The notes under the pieces: generated by a model
The model's database searches: none
Seen by the model: the letters and a program-made list of their open reading frames with translations, nothing else
Told to the model about the DNA's origin: nothing
Assembly (NCBI RefSeq): GCF_014202035.1
Contig: NZ_JACHFR010000001.1
Span: 310,001 to 374,000, forward strand
Source of the DNA: Treponema rectale
GTDB taxonomy: Bacteria > Spirochaetota > Spirochaetia > Treponematales > Treponemataceae
Reading direction: 5' to 3'
Length of the DNA stretch: 64,000 nucleotides
Program-made: the position numbers and the translations under genes
Shown here: in pieces, positions 38,454 to 48,137 of the stretch
Numbering within the stretch: position 1 is the stretch's first letter
Layout of the letters: the number at the start of each line of letters is the position of its first letter

Positions 38454-39177
38454 ATTACTTTTTTTTAAGCGGTGGATTTACACTGTTTTAACCTTCTTTT
38501 TTTCTGAAAACCGGTGCATATGCTGCAATTCGCCTGTTTACGGCGGCTTTTTATGTGCTTCCTGTCTTAAAAACTGTGCTTCTGAAATTACTGGAAACTG
38601 CAGCCGGTGTTCTGTATGCGGTAAACCTTTACTGAGTGAAACTGATATCTGTTCAGACTGCAGGCAGAAAAGGATTTTATTTAGTGCTGACGGCTGTTTT
38701 CCTCTTTTTACATACCGTTTATGGAAAAAAAACATGCTTTTTATGTGGAAAATGCAGAATGAAAGAAGCCTTTCTTTTGTATTTGCGTATTTTGCAGCTT
38801 CTGCCATGAGGAAACTCTATCCTGAGGGAAATTATCCTGCCATTTGCGGAGTTCCGCCCCGTCCTGGAAAACTTCGTGAGAGGGGATGGGATCAGATTAA
38901 AGAACTTTGTTTTTACCTGAAGGTGCTTTATGGTTTCAGAATCTGCTCTCTGCTTGTAAGGGTCAACAGAAAACAGCAGAAGAAACTTGATCGTGCCGCC
39001 CGTATAAAACAGATGGAAGGAAGCTACGTATTGAGGAACAGCTGCAGAATACCTGAAAGGGTAGTGCTGATTGATGATGTCTTTACGACGGGTTCTACGG
39101 CAGAAAGCTGCTGTGCCCTGCTGAAGAAAGCCGGAGTACGGAATGTAAAAGTCCTTACGCTGTTTATAGTGGACTGA
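38434..39177 (+). CDS. ComF-family phosphoribosyltransferase-like protein
   Basis: A 247-residue ComF/GntX-type protein. The N-terminal part has a zinc-finger-like set of cysteines (CICC, CASC, CSRCSVCG, CSDC) near residues 28-75. The C-terminal half has the phosphoribosyltransferase loop VVLIDDVFTTGSTAE. ComF takes part in DNA uptake in some competent bacteria; here only the fold is certain. No Shine-Dalgarno is evident and the ATG lies inside an inverted repeat, so the start is uncertain; a TTG at 38443 is an alternative. Confidence 0.85.
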   Translation: MGILFRTLLFFKRWIYTVLTFFFSENRCICCNSPVYGGFLCASCLKNCASEITGNCSRCSVCGKPLLSETDICSDCRQKRILFSADGCFPLFTYRLWKKNMLFMWKMQNERSLSFVFAYFAASAMRKLYPEGNYPAICGVPPRPGKLRERGWDQIKELCFYLKVLYGFRICSLLVRVNRKQQKKLDRAARIKQMEGSYVLRNSCRIPERVVLIDDVFTTGSTAESCCALLKKAGVRNVKVLTLFIVD

Positions 39178-39213
39178 CCTTTGCATATCTTGATGTTTTT
39201 ATTTCGTTTGTGG

Positions 39214-39242
39214 TTGTCTGAAAGCGATTTGTGTATTAAAAT
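39214..39242 (+). promoter_or_regulatory. Promoter of the cheW gene
   Basis: TTGTCT at 39214-39219 and TAAAAT at 39237-39242 are separated by 17 bases. The ATG at 39265 is preceded by CAGGAG at a good distance. Confidence 0.6.
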
Positions 39243-39264
39243 TAAAGTTATACAGGAGATTTAA

Positions 39265-39771
39265 ATGGCCGAAGAAAACACTCAGTTTCAGCTTGTTACT
39301 TTTCAGCTTGGTGATGAATTGTACGGTGTGGACATAATGGACGTTAAGGAGATTGTAAAGGTTCAGCCTGTGCGCCCGATTCCTAATGCGCCGTATTACG
39401 TAGAAGGAATCATTAATCTTCGCAGTGAAATTATTCCTATCATGAATCTTCACAAGCGTTTTTATATTACAAAACTTGCAAAAGATACGGACGGAGATGT
39501 TACTGATGATGACGGAGGTTTTATTATCCTTGATATTGAAGGAAATAAAATCGGAATCATTATTGACAGAATAGCCCGCGTTGTTCCTGTTAATTCTGCA
39601 GAAATCAAGGCTCCGCCTCAGATGCTCAGCGGAATTGGAACCGAATATATTCAGGGTGTCGTTCAGCAGGAAAATTCCTACCTTATCATTATGGATATCC
39701 GCAAGCTTTTCAGTGCAAAAGAACTTCAGAAAATGCTTGGTGATGAATCTGACGAAGAAGAAGAAAAATAA
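39265..39771 (+). CDS. cheW: Chemotaxis coupling protein CheW
   Basis: CheW links chemoreceptors to the CheA kinase in the chemotaxis array that controls flagellar rotation. The 168-residue protein has LVTFQLGDELYGVDIMDVKE at the start, the PNAPYYVEGIINLRSEIIPI core and GIIIDRIARV. An acidic tail (DESDEEEEK) ends it. It has its own promoter and probable terminator. No cheA or other chemotaxis gene lies beside it. Confidence 0.95.
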   Translation: MAEENTQFQLVTFQLGDELYGVDIMDVKEIVKVQPVRPIPNAPYYVEGIINLRSEIIPIMNLHKRFYITKLAKDTDGDVTDDDGGFIILDIEGNKIGIIIDRIARVVPVNSAEIKAPPQMLSGIGTEYIQGVVQQENSYLIIMDIRKLFSAKELQKMLGDESDEEEEK

Positions 39772-39779
39772 AACTTTAC

Positions 39780-39811
39780 GGCATCCGGTTTAAAACCGGT
39801 TGCCTTGTATT
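39780..39811 (+). terminator. Probable rho-independent terminator after cheW
   Basis: The inverted repeat GGCATCCGGTTT / AACCGGTTGCC has one T-T mismatch and is followed by a T-rich run (TTGTATTT). The 100 bases beyond contain no gene before the ATG at 39909. Confidence 0.5.
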
Positions 39812-39908
39812 TAAAAATATTTTACTCTAAAACTGATGGTTTTAGGGGTTCCTGTAATGAATTCTTATTTTATATACGCATTTTTTTCAAAAAGGAATAT
39901 TTTAAAAA

Positions 39909-41039
39909 ATGATACAGACTTATAGTTCCACAATCAGGCGCAGGGAGATGGAAGCCGTACTTACCTGTATGGTTGACGAAAAAATTGGTCCTGGTGAAAT
40001 GACTCTCAGACTTGTTCAGACTGCAAAAGAGCTTATGGGATGTGATGGAGCTGTTGCAGTACGCAGTCCTGCTATTGCCCTTGAATATGTCCTTAAAGCA
40101 ATAAATCTTGATAAAGAAAGTGCCGTAATGATTAGTGCCCTGGCTCCTTACTGGCTTTACGTTACTCTTGAGAAGCTGGGGTATAAAGTCATGATTCTTG
40201 ACGTGCAGGAAGAAACGGCTTTAGTCAGCGTAGAAACTGTAGAAGAAGCGGTTAAAAACGGCGGAAGGCTTCTGATTCTCAGCGAAACTATGGGAATACT
40301 TCCGGATATAAGACAGTATCTTGCTCTTGAAATTCCTGTTATTGAAGAAATATCTCATTCTGCGCTTTCATATTATCCGGCTGAATATGAAGAAGATTCT
40401 GATAAACCGGCTGCTTCTGCTGATTCAGGAACTTCTGCAGGTGCCGGACAGGAATCTGCTGAGGCTTCAAAAGAAGAGCCGTCAGGCCGTCGTGCAGGAA
40501 TGTATGGTTTATACGCAATACTCGGCATGGAAGAACATGATATTGTTACGGCCGGAGGCGGAGCTCTGGTAATTGCTCCAAAACGCCGTGAATGGAGTCC
40601 CCTTAAGGCAATTGCCGATCAGGCTCCTTCTACTGATTTTATGCCGGACATGAATGCTGCACTGGCTTTTGTTGAACTCAAGGAATTTGCCCGTAACGAA
40701 AAGGTCAGAAAAGAACTTTTTACTCTGTTTTCCCGGGCAGTTATGTCTGGAAGGCACAAGACTTTTGTTCGCGGTCAGGAAAATAATTCTACAATATATT
40801 CATTCCCCCTTGTACTTAATTCAGGGTTTAAGGATGTTAAGCTTTACGCCCAGAAAAAGGGAATTGAAGTAAGACAGGCTTTTGAAAACTCAGTAATCGC
40901 CTTTAAGCAGGAAGAGCTTTCAACACAGTGTATCTGTGCTAATTCTCTTCTTTTAAGATGTGCATTGTTTCCTCTGTATCCAAGACTGGGACAGAAAGAT
41001 GCATCCCGCATAGTAAAGGTGCTTTCTTCGTTGCCGTAA
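39909..41039 (+). CDS. DegT-like (PLP-fold) protein without active lysine
   Basis: A 376-residue protein with the layout of DegT/DnrJ/EryC1/StrS sugar aminotransferases: an N-terminal large-domain start, a middle with VIEEISHSA, then TAGGGALVIA where the family has TGEGGA. The lysine that binds PLP normally lies five residues before this motif; here that position is His210, in EEHDIV. A Ser/Ala/Glu-rich insertion of about 40 residues (155-195) interrupts the domain. Catalysis by the normal route is therefore unlikely. Its role is unknown; it precedes nadK closely. Confidence 0.6.
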   Translation: MIQTYSSTIRRREMEAVLTCMVDEKIGPGEMTLRLVQTAKELMGCDGAVAVRSPAIALEYVLKAINLDKESAVMISALAPYWLYVTLEKLGYKVMILDVQEETALVSVETVEEAVKNGGRLLILSETMGILPDIRQYLALEIPVIEEISHSALSYYPAEYEEDSDKPAASADSGTSAGAGQESAEASKEEPSGRRAGMYGLYAILGMEEHDIVTAGGGALVIAPKRREWSPLKAIADQAPSTDFMPDMNAALAFVELKEFARNEKVRKELFTLFSRAVMSGRHKTFVRGQENNSTIYSFPLVLNSGFKDVKLYAQKKGIEVRQAFENSVIAFKQEELSTQCICANSLLLRCALFPLYPRLGQKDASRIVKVLSSLP

Positions 41040-41052
41040 TGGCGGAAAAGTG

Positions 41053-41907
41053 ATGAAAAAAAGCCTGATTCTGGTAAATACATTTAAAAAAGACGCTGAC
41101 CGCATAGCCGGTGAAATCAAGGCACATCTTGAATCAAAGGGTGTCAGTGCAAAACTGTTTGCCTATGACGGAAAAGATGCTCATACAAAAAATGTCCCTG
41201 TTGATTTTTCAGGAGCAGATTTTGTAGTTACTCTTGGAGGCGACGGTACCGTTTTATTTGCTGCCCGGGAGTGTGCCGTATATTCCATTCCTGTTTTTCC
41301 TGTTAATCTCGGGGAATTTGGATTTCTTGCGGGAGTTCAGCCTGACTGCTGGAAAAAGGAACTGGATGATTTTCTGGAAGGGCGTGCCGTTATAAGCCGC
41401 AGAAGCCTTATAGACGCAGAGGTTTTACGCAAAGGGCATACGGTTTTTAAAAGCCGAAGCATGAATGACGTTGTTGTTTCAAGTACAACTTCCTCGGGTC
41501 TTGTTAATCTTGAGGTTGCCTATAACAGGGCTCTGCTGGGTTCATTTAAATCTACCGGAATAATTATATCTTCCGCAACAGGCTCTACTGCATATTCTGC
41601 CGCTGCAGGGGGACCAATTGTGGAACCTTCTCTTGATGCAGTCGTACTTACCCCGATCAGCTCATTCAGTCTGTCTGCCAGACCTTTGGTTTTTGGTCCT
41701 GAGGGCGAAATAGCTATTAGGGTACTTCCTTCCAGGGTTGCACTGGCACTTGTTGCTGACGGTCAGGTGGATTTTTCGCTGGAGACAGGAGACGTAATAA
41801 TAGCCGGAATATCCGGATACAAGGCACAGCTGATAAGTTCTACTCAGGAAAAATTTTACAGTGCCCTGCAAAGCAAACTGAACTGGTCAGGAGGACCCCG
41901 TGCTTGA
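41053..41907 (+). CDS. nadK: NAD kinase
   Basis: NadK phosphorylates NAD to NADP, setting the NADPH supply. The 284-residue protein has the GGDGTVLFAAR motif near residue 60, whose Asp is catalytic, the NLGEFGFLAG loop, the SRSMNDVVVS segment and TGSTAYSAAAGGPIV. The ATG at 41053 has GGA 6 bases upstream, so it is preferred to the GTG one codon earlier. It overlaps recN by 8 bases. The order nadK-recN is common in bacteria. Confidence 0.95.
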   Translation: MKKSLILVNTFKKDADRIAGEIKAHLESKGVSAKLFAYDGKDAHTKNVPVDFSGADFVVTLGGDGTVLFAARECAVYSIPVFPVNLGEFGFLAGVQPDCWKKELDDFLEGRAVISRRSLIDAEVLRKGHTVFKSRSMNDVVVSSTTSSGLVNLEVAYNRALLGSFKSTGIIISSATGSTAYSAAAGGPIVEPSLDAVVLTPISSFSLSARPLVFGPEGEIAIRVLPSRVALALVADGQVDFSLETGDVIIAGISGYKAQLISSTQEKFYSALQSKLNWSGGPRA

Positions 41908-43615
41908 AGAACTTGATATAAAAAATTTTGCACTTATAGATGCTGCTCATGTTGAATTTAAGAAGGGATTTACAGTCTTAAGCGGTGAAACCGGTGCCGG
42001 AAAATCCATTCTTATCGGAAGCCTTGCTTTTCTTCTTGGCGGAAAGGCCGGACTTGAGCAGATACGGACAGGCTGTCACGAGGCACAGGTATGCGGTACT
42101 TTTTTACTTGAAGAAAAAAAAGGAAGTCTTGAAAGTGCGAGGGACTGGCTTGATTCTCATGGAATAGAGGCTGAGGACGGACGCGTTATTTTAAGAAGAG
42201 TTGTCCGTGATACGGGAAAAACTTCTGCATGGATAGGTGGTGTTCCTGTAACAAAGGCAGACCTTGCTGATTTTGCATCATTTCTTGTGGATCTTCACGG
42301 GCAGCACGAACAGCAGTCCCTTATGAAAGTTAGTGAGCACAGACGCTATCTTGATATTTATGCCGATATAGTTCCTGAGGTACAGGCATTTACCAGACTT
42401 TACACTCAGCTTGTAGAAAAAAGAGCTTTACTGGATTCTCTTAATACAAATGAAACTGAACGTGCAAATAAAATAGACATGCTCAGTTTTGCCATATCAG
42501 AAATTGAAGACGCAAAGTTGAAAACTGGTGAGGATGAGCAGCTTGCGGCAGAAGAAAGCCGTCTTGCCTCTTATGAAAAACTTTATTCGGATGTAGAAGA
42601 AATAACTTCCCTTCTGGAAGGTGAGGACGGATCCGGAATTCTTGCCATGTACAAGAGATTAAGGGGAAGTGCCTCTCATGCCTCGTCCCTCGATTCAGAG
42701 CTGACGGAACTTAACGGAAGAATTGAAAATTCATTTTATGAAGCTGAGGACATAGCAAGAGAATTCCGCAGGTATAAAAATGAACTTGTCTTTGATCCGG
42801 AAAGACTTACTGAAGTTCAGGATCGGCTTGAACTTATAAACAGACTTAAGAAGAAATATGCAGGTGGAATTAATTCTACTATTGAAGATATAAATGAATA
42901 TGCAGAAAAATCCCGTGCAGAGCTGGAACGGCTTACGGGGCAGGGAAATGACAGGTTTTCTTTAGAAAAAGAAATCGCACTTCTTGAAAAATCGGTGTAT
43001 ACTGATGCTAAGGCTATCAGTACAAAGCGGAAAGATGCGGCTCAGAAAATGTCCGGTGCGGTAGAAGAAATTCTGTATAAACTGGGCATGAAGGATACCA
43101 GGTTCCGGGTAAGTCTCGTCGAAAAGGAAGGAACCCTTGTGGAACAGAAATGCGGACCTTATGGAATTGATAACATTGAATTCCTTATAAGCGCAAATCC
43201 TGGAAGTCCGCTTCTGCCTCTTGCCCGTATTGCATCCGGCGGTGAATTGAGCCGTGTAATGCTTGCCTTAAAGACGATTCTCTCTGCGGCTGATACTGCA
43301 GGAACACTTATTTTTGATGAAATAGACACTGGTATCGGTGGTGAGGTTGCCGTTGCTGTCGGTGAACATATGAAAAAACTTGCTCAGGGACTGCAGGTTT
43401 TATGTATAACTCATTTGGCCAGTATAGCTGTTTATGCCGATAATCAGATTAAGATAAAGAAGGGTGTTGAAGGAAATTCAACTGCGACTTCTGTATTCCC
43501 TGTAGAAAATGAGGAGCGGGTAAGTGAAATAGCCCGCATGCTTTCAGGGGATTCAAGTTCAGAGGAATCTCTCGGACACGCCAGAGCCATGCTGCAGAAA
43601 TTCGGAGGAATGTAA
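41900..43615 (+). CDS. recN: DNA repair protein RecN
   Basis: RecN is an SMC-like ATPase that acts in double-strand break repair. The 571-residue protein has the N-terminal P-loop GETGAGKSILIGS near residues 28-40, two coiled-coil arms with QHEQQSLM just before, and the C-terminal ABC signature with ASGGELSRVMLALK and LIFDEIDTGIGG. The start is GTG at 41900, backed by AGGAGG six bases upstream. Its stop overlaps the start of the next gene by one base. Confidence 0.96.
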   Translation: MLEELDIKNFALIDAAHVEFKKGFTVLSGETGAGKSILIGSLAFLLGGKAGLEQIRTGCHEAQVCGTFLLEEKKGSLESARDWLDSHGIEAEDGRVILRRVVRDTGKTSAWIGGVPVTKADLADFASFLVDLHGQHEQQSLMKVSEHRRYLDIYADIVPEVQAFTRLYTQLVEKRALLDSLNTNETERANKIDMLSFAISEIEDAKLKTGEDEQLAAEESRLASYEKLYSDVEEITSLLEGEDGSGILAMYKRLRGSASHASSLDSELTELNGRIENSFYEAEDIAREFRRYKNELVFDPERLTEVQDRLELINRLKKKYAGGINSTIEDINEYAEKSRAELERLTGQGNDRFSLEKEIALLEKSVYTDAKAISTKRKDAAQKMSGAVEEILYKLGMKDTRFRVSLVEKEGTLVEQKCGPYGIDNIEFLISANPGSPLLPLARIASGGELSRVMLALKTILSAADTAGTLIFDEIDTGIGGEVAVAVGEHMKKLAQGLQVLCITHLASIAVYADNQIKIKKGVEGNSTATSVFPVENEERVSEIARMLSGDSSSEESLGHARAMLQKFGGM

Positions 43616-44418
43616 TGGCAAACATCACTCAGGAAAGCAGGGAAGATTTTGCTGAAAAAGCAAAGCCTGTAAAAGAAAAGATTGAAGAATCCCTCAAGAA
43701 AGAAAAAGAAATCCTTACTGTCATGAAGCGGGATTCCGGCGGTGTTGAGTATAAAAAACTCCTTCTATGTGAGGAAATGATTTATGTGGCAACCCTTTAT
43801 ATTTCAATAAACAGTCTGTCCGTTACCATTCTTGAGACAAAAAACAATGATTCCCTGAATGATGCCAGAAAAATGATTTATAAAGCCGTTATTTATCTGG
43901 AAGAGATTGTTTCAAATGTGGTTGACTGCCCTTACAGCGAAATTGAACCTAAACTGCAGACTATAACGAATACGCCTCTTGAAAAGAGGTTTTATCTTGT
44001 AAGAAAACTGGGCCTTGTCATACAGATGCTTGCTGATGCTTTCGGTGATAATTCAAAATGGAAGTGGTCTTTTGTTGAGTTAAGGGGCCGCTTTGCCGTT
44101 GTTTCAAAAAACCTTCTTGACATGAAAAAGGCCTCTAAGGATTATTATGATCCTAGAAGTGCAGACTATGAAGATACTGTCCGTTATATAAGGCTTTTAA
44201 AGAAAATCCTGGACAGAAGTGCTTCTGAATACCGTGACCGTTATGAACTTTCTACCCGGCGTATTGATGATATGAGGATGGCCATAAACTTTCTTATTGC
44301 CCTCAGAAGAATTTCAATGATTCTCGGAGAAAAGGAAGATTCTGAAGAAATAAGGAAAAAGGCTGTTGTCTGGAAAGAAAAAATGGAAAATGACCAGAAG
44401 ACAGGTGCAAGCCGCTGA
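43615..44418 (+). CDS. Helical protein of unknown function
   Basis: A 267-residue, highly charged, all-helical protein without signal peptide or membrane segment. It begins KAKPVKEKIEESLKKEKEIL and has repeated Arg/Lys-rich helices. The stop and the next start overlap (TGATG), so it is likely translated with the following HD-domain gene. I do not recognise a family; conservation in treponemes is plausible but cannot be tested here. Confidence 0.7.
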   Translation: MANITQESREDFAEKAKPVKEKIEESLKKEKEILTVMKRDSGGVEYKKLLLCEEMIYVATLYISINSLSVTILETKNNDSLNDARKMIYKAVIYLEEIVSNVVDCPYSEIEPKLQTITNTPLEKRFYLVRKLGLVIQMLADAFGDNSKWKWSFVELRGRFAVVSKNLLDMKKASKDYYDPRSADYEDTVRYIRLLKKILDRSASEYRDRYELSTRRIDDMRMAINFLIALRRISMILGEKEDSEEIRKKAVVWKEKMENDQKTGASR

Positions 44419-45635
44419 TGAAAAAAGAATTTGCCTTAAAAATATTTGAAGCTTTCTCGATTGAACGCTGGACAGATCTTGTACGGCCTTTTGAAGTTGT
44501 AGAAATGGATAAAGAAGCCGAAAAGATGGTTGTTGCCTATATTATAGCCAAATTTGAAGAGAGCCGTGGCGTAAAAATAGACTGGGAATGGATGATTTAC
44601 GCTTCATTATTTCATCTTTTAAGAAAAATTCAGCTGTGTGATATAAAGGCACCGGTACAGACCCTTATAAAGCAGAACTTTCCAGAAGAGTATGTAAAGC
44701 TTAACCGGTGGGTTCTTGAGCAGTACAGACCTTACATTGATGATGATGATCTCTATGCAAAGTTTTCTACCTATATAGAAAGTCTCGGCGGAAACTGTGT
44801 ACTTTCAGAGGAACAGAAGGCTGCCCTTCATATTTTTAAGGCTGCCCACCGTTATTCTACCCTCCGCGAACTTGAAATGATAAGTCCCGTAAATGAATCT
44901 GACCGTATGGAAAAGATCCGCAGAGAACTTAATGCACAGCTGCAGGGATTTCTTGATCTCAGGGGGCTGCAACTGCTGATGACGAAACAGAAGCCTTATG
45001 AGTTTTTGATGCGGATAGAGCAGCTCAGGTTTCAGACCAGATGGAATCAGACTCCCCGTGTTCCGGCAACATCTGTTTTAGGACACTGTTTTTTTGTTGC
45101 AGTTCTTACCCTTCTTTTAATGAGGGAATCTCCCGTTAAAATGTGTTCCAGACGTATCTATAATAATTTTTTCAGTGCTTTGTTTCATGACCTTCCGGAA
45201 AGCGTTACCAGGGATATTATTTCTCCTGTAAAGCAGGCAACGGACGGACTTCCTGAAATCGTCAAGAAGATTGAAGACCAGATTGTTGCTTCAGAGCTTG
45301 TTCCGCTTATGGAAGATTTTTATAAAAATGAGATTCTTTATTTTACCAGCAATGAGTTTGACAACAGGGTAATTTTTGATGAAAAAGGTTTCAGCGTTTC
45401 TTTTGAGAAGCTGAACGCAGATTATAACTATGATGAATTTGAGCCGGTTGACGGAAAACTGGTGCGTCTTGCAGATCATTATTCTGCGCTCATCGAAGCA
45501 GATGTTTCCATTCACCACGGAATTACAAGCCGGCATCTGGAAGACGGACGTACTAACCTTATAAACAGTTATGGCACCGGAACTTATATTAACGGAATAG
45601 ATGCGGGAAGCCTGTTTTCTCAGTTTTTACAGTAA
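44418..45635 (+). CDS. HD-domain hydrolase
   Basis: A 405-residue cytoplasmic protein with an HD-type metal-binding region: the first His in LGHCFFVAVLTLLL near residue 222, the HD pair in ALFHDLPESVTRDI near residue 257, and a later Asp in VRLADHYSALIEAD near residue 353. Such proteins resemble YfbR/5'-nucleotidase or phosphohydrolases. The substrate is unknown. It ends the transcript that starts upstream of nadK; the following 125 bases hold the oad promoter. Confidence 0.8.
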   Translation: MKKEFALKIFEAFSIERWTDLVRPFEVVEMDKEAEKMVVAYIIAKFEESRGVKIDWEWMIYASLFHLLRKIQLCDIKAPVQTLIKQNFPEEYVKLNRWVLEQYRPYIDDDDLYAKFSTYIESLGGNCVLSEEQKAALHIFKAAHRYSTLRELEMISPVNESDRMEKIRRELNAQLQGFLDLRGLQLLMTKQKPYEFLMRIEQLRFQTRWNQTPRVPATSVLGHCFFVAVLTLLLMRESPVKMCSRRIYNNFFSALFHDLPESVTRDIISPVKQATDGLPEIVKKIEDQIVASELVPLMEDFYKNEILYFTSNEFDNRVIFDEKGFSVSFEKLNADYNYDEFEPVDGKLVRLADHYSALIEADVSIHHGITSRHLEDGRTNLINSYGTGTYINGIDAGSLFSQFLQ

Positions 45636-45696
45636 CTTTCAGTCCTTTATGCCGGAATTCTTTAGTTAAATTTCCTGTTTATACATTCCTGTATTA

Positions 45697-45725
45697 TTGT
45701 AATAAATGCCTCTTTCAATTATAAT
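45697..45725 (+). promoter_or_regulatory. Promoter of the oadGAB operon
   Basis: TTGTAA at 45697-45702 and TATAAT at 45720-45725 are 17 bases apart. The ATG at 45761 has TGGAGG just upstream. Confidence 0.65.
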
Positions 45726-45760
45726 TCCGCAAGCTACATGCTTTTTTTTTTGGAGGAATT

Positions 45761-46018
45761 ATGACAATAGCACAAATGCTTGAGCAAAGCGGAATCCTTA
45801 CTCTGCTTGGTATGTGTGTCGTATTCAGCTTCCTTGTAATTATGATTGCAGCAATGAATATTTTACGCGTTTTCATTAAAGCACTGCATCTTGATAAGGA
45901 ACCTGAGAAGAGTGACACATCGTCTTCATCCGGATCGGCACCTGTCGTCGGAACACAGGATAATGGTGCAGTTATTGCAGCAATAGCAGCTGCAGTCCAC
46001 GAAAAAGAATCTGTATAA
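45761..46018 (+). CDS. oadG: Sodium-pump decarboxylase gamma subunit
   Basis: The small gamma subunit holds the decarboxylase complex together at the membrane. The 85-residue protein has one N-terminal membrane helix (residues 11-35, GMCVVFSFLVIMIAAMNIL) followed by a short hydrophilic tail with Ser/Gly and Ala stretches. Such low conservation is normal for the subunit, and the call rests on size, topology and position directly before oadA and oadB. Confidence 0.85.
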   Translation: MTIAQMLEQSGILTLLGMCVVFSFLVIMIAAMNILRVFIKALHLDKEPEKSDTSSSSGSAPVVGTQDNGAVIAAIAAAVHEKESV

Positions 46019-46048
46019 AATCTAAACATATAAAAGGGGTTTATTTTT

Positions 46049-48106
46049 ATGGCTAAAGTTGGAATTTCAGAACTTGCAATCCGTGACGCTCATCAGTCAC
46101 TTCATGCAACTCGTATGACCACGGCAGATATGCTTCCTGCATGTCCTATGCTTGATAAAATCGGTTATAAATTCATTGAAGGATGGGGTGGAGCTACTTA
46201 TGACTCATGTATCCGCTTCCTTAATGAAGATCCTTGGGAACGCCTCCGCAAACTTCATGCAGCTCTTCCTAATAATAAAATCATGATGCTTCTGCGCGGA
46301 CAGAACCTTCTCGGTTACCGTCACTATGCAGATGATGTTGTAGATAAATTCGTTGAAACAGCAGCTAAAAATGGTGTTGATGTATTCAGAATTTTTGATG
46401 CATGTAATGATCCTCGTAATCTTGAGCGTGCTACAAAGGCTGCAAAGAAAACAGGAAAGCATGTACAGATGGCTATTTCTTATGCCGTAACTCCTTTCCA
46501 TACAATCGAAAAATATGCAGAACTTGCAAAAACATATGCTGACTTTGGTGCAGATTCTATCTGTATTAAAGACATGTCCGGTCTTCTTAAGCCTTATGAT
46601 GCTTATGAACTCGTAAAGGCCGTAAAAAAGGCATGCGATCTTCCGGTTGAAATTCACACACACTCAACAACAGGTCTTTCTGTTGCAACAGAACTTAAAG
46701 CTGTTGAAGCAGGTGCAGATATCCTTGATACAGCAATTTCTTCAATGTCAATGGGTACTTCACATTCTCCTACAGAAACTGTTGTAGAAATGCTTAAGGG
46801 TACTCAGTATGATACTGAACTTGATGTAAAGGCTCTTCTTGAAATTGCAGCTTATTTCCGTGAAGTACGCAAGCATTATGCTTCTCTTGAATCAAAGTTC
46901 CTTGGTGCTGATACACGTATTCTTCTTTCTCAGGTTCCTGGCGGAATGCTTTCTAACCTTGAAAGCCAGCTTAAGCAGCAGGGCGCTGCCGACAAGATGG
47001 ATGATGTTCTTGCAGAACTTCCGAAGGTTCATAAGGATATCGGTTATGTTCCTCTTGTAACTCCGACAAGCCAGATTGTAGGAACACAGGCTGTATTTAA
47101 TGTTCTTTTCGGCCGCTATGAAAGAATGACCGGTGAATTCCGTGATCTTCTGGTTGGAAAATACGGAAAGCTTCCGGCAGAACCGAATGCTGACCTTGTT
47201 AAGAAGGCTCTTGAGCTTAATAAAATGGATGCAGTTGTTACCTGTCGTCCGGCTGATCTTATTGAACCTGAATGGGACAAAATGGTTGCTGAATCAAAAC
47301 AGAACGGTGGTGACGGTTCTGATGAAGATGCACTTACTTATGCAATGTTCCCTAAGGTAGCTCCAAAGTTCTTTGCAGAACGCAAGAATGGTCCTGTTGA
47401 TGCAGAAAAGACATTCGGTCTTAAGGAAACTCCAAAGGCTGCTTCTTCAAACGGCGGTTCATATACAATTACAGTTAACGGTGCTTCTTATGCAGTTACT
47501 TCTGACGGAAAGGGCAATATTAACGTAAACGGAACTCCTTATGCAGTTGCATTCGGTGCTGCCGGTGCTGCTCCTGCTCAGCCAGCTGCAGCAGCTCCTG
47601 CTGTAACAGGTGGTGTTGAAGTTAAGGCTCCTGTTGCAGGTACACTGCTCAAACAGTGCTTTGCAAACGGTTCAAAGGTAAATAAGGGTGATACTGTAAT
47701 TATCATTGAATCAATGAAGATGGAACTTGAAGTTAAGGCAACTGAATCAGGAACCATTTCTTATTCTGTAGCTACAGGCAGTCAGATTCAGAATGGTCAG
47801 GTTCTTGCATCTATCGGTGGTGTCGTTCAGGCAGCTCCGGCTCCGGCAGCAGCTCCTGTACAGGCAGCTCCAGCTCCGGCACCAGTTTCTGCAGGGGGAA
47901 CAAAGGTAAATGCTCCTGTTGCTGGTGTATATCTTAGAAATGCTGTTAACGAAGGTGCTTCGGTTAAGAAGGGTGATAATATCGTTATCATCGAATCTAT
48001 GAAGATGGAACTTGAAATTAAAGCTCCTTGCGACGGTAAGGTACATTTCCTTGCTACAGCAGGAACTCAGATTTCTAACGGACAGGCAGTTGCTGAAATT
48101 CAGTAA
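46049..48106 (+). CDS. oadA: Oxaloacetate/pyruvate-type carboxyltransferase alpha subunit with two biotinyl domains
   Basis: The alpha subunit removes the carboxyl group and loads it on biotin for the beta subunit. The 685-residue protein begins with the DRE-TIM barrel (IRDAHQSLHATRM near residue 12, then IHTHSTTGLS). A conserved carboxylase domain follows. The end carries two biotinyl-lipoyl domains, each with ESMKMELE; the biotin lysines are K557 and K652, and an Ala/Pro-rich linker separates the domains. Most homologues have one. The exact substrate (oxaloacetate is the best guess) is inferred from the gene set. Confidence 0.93.
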   Translation: MAKVGISELAIRDAHQSLHATRMTTADMLPACPMLDKIGYKFIEGWGGATYDSCIRFLNEDPWERLRKLHAALPNNKIMMLLRGQNLLGYRHYADDVVDKFVETAAKNGVDVFRIFDACNDPRNLERATKAAKKTGKHVQMAISYAVTPFHTIEKYAELAKTYADFGADSICIKDMSGLLKPYDAYELVKAVKKACDLPVEIHTHSTTGLSVATELKAVEAGADILDTAISSMSMGTSHSPTETVVEMLKGTQYDTELDVKALLEIAAYFREVRKHYASLESKFLGADTRILLSQVPGGMLSNLESQLKQQGAADKMDDVLAELPKVHKDIGYVPLVTPTSQIVGTQAVFNVLFGRYERMTGEFRDLLVGKYGKLPAEPNADLVKKALELNKMDAVVTCRPADLIEPEWDKMVAESKQNGGDGSDEDALTYAMFPKVAPKFFAERKNGPVDAEKTFGLKETPKAASSNGGSYTITVNGASYAVTSDGKGNINVNGTPYAVAFGAAGAAPAQPAAAAPAVTGGVEVKAPVAGTLLKQCFANGSKVNKGDTVIIIESMKMELEVKATESGTISYSVATGSQIQNGQVLASIGGVVQAAPAPAAAPVQAAPAPAPVSAGGTKVNAPVAGVYLRNAVNEGASVKKGDNIVIIESMKMELEIKAPCDGKVHFLATAGTQISNGQAVAEIQ

Positions 48107-48137
48107 TTGATTGATTACACTTTATCAGGAAGTTAAA

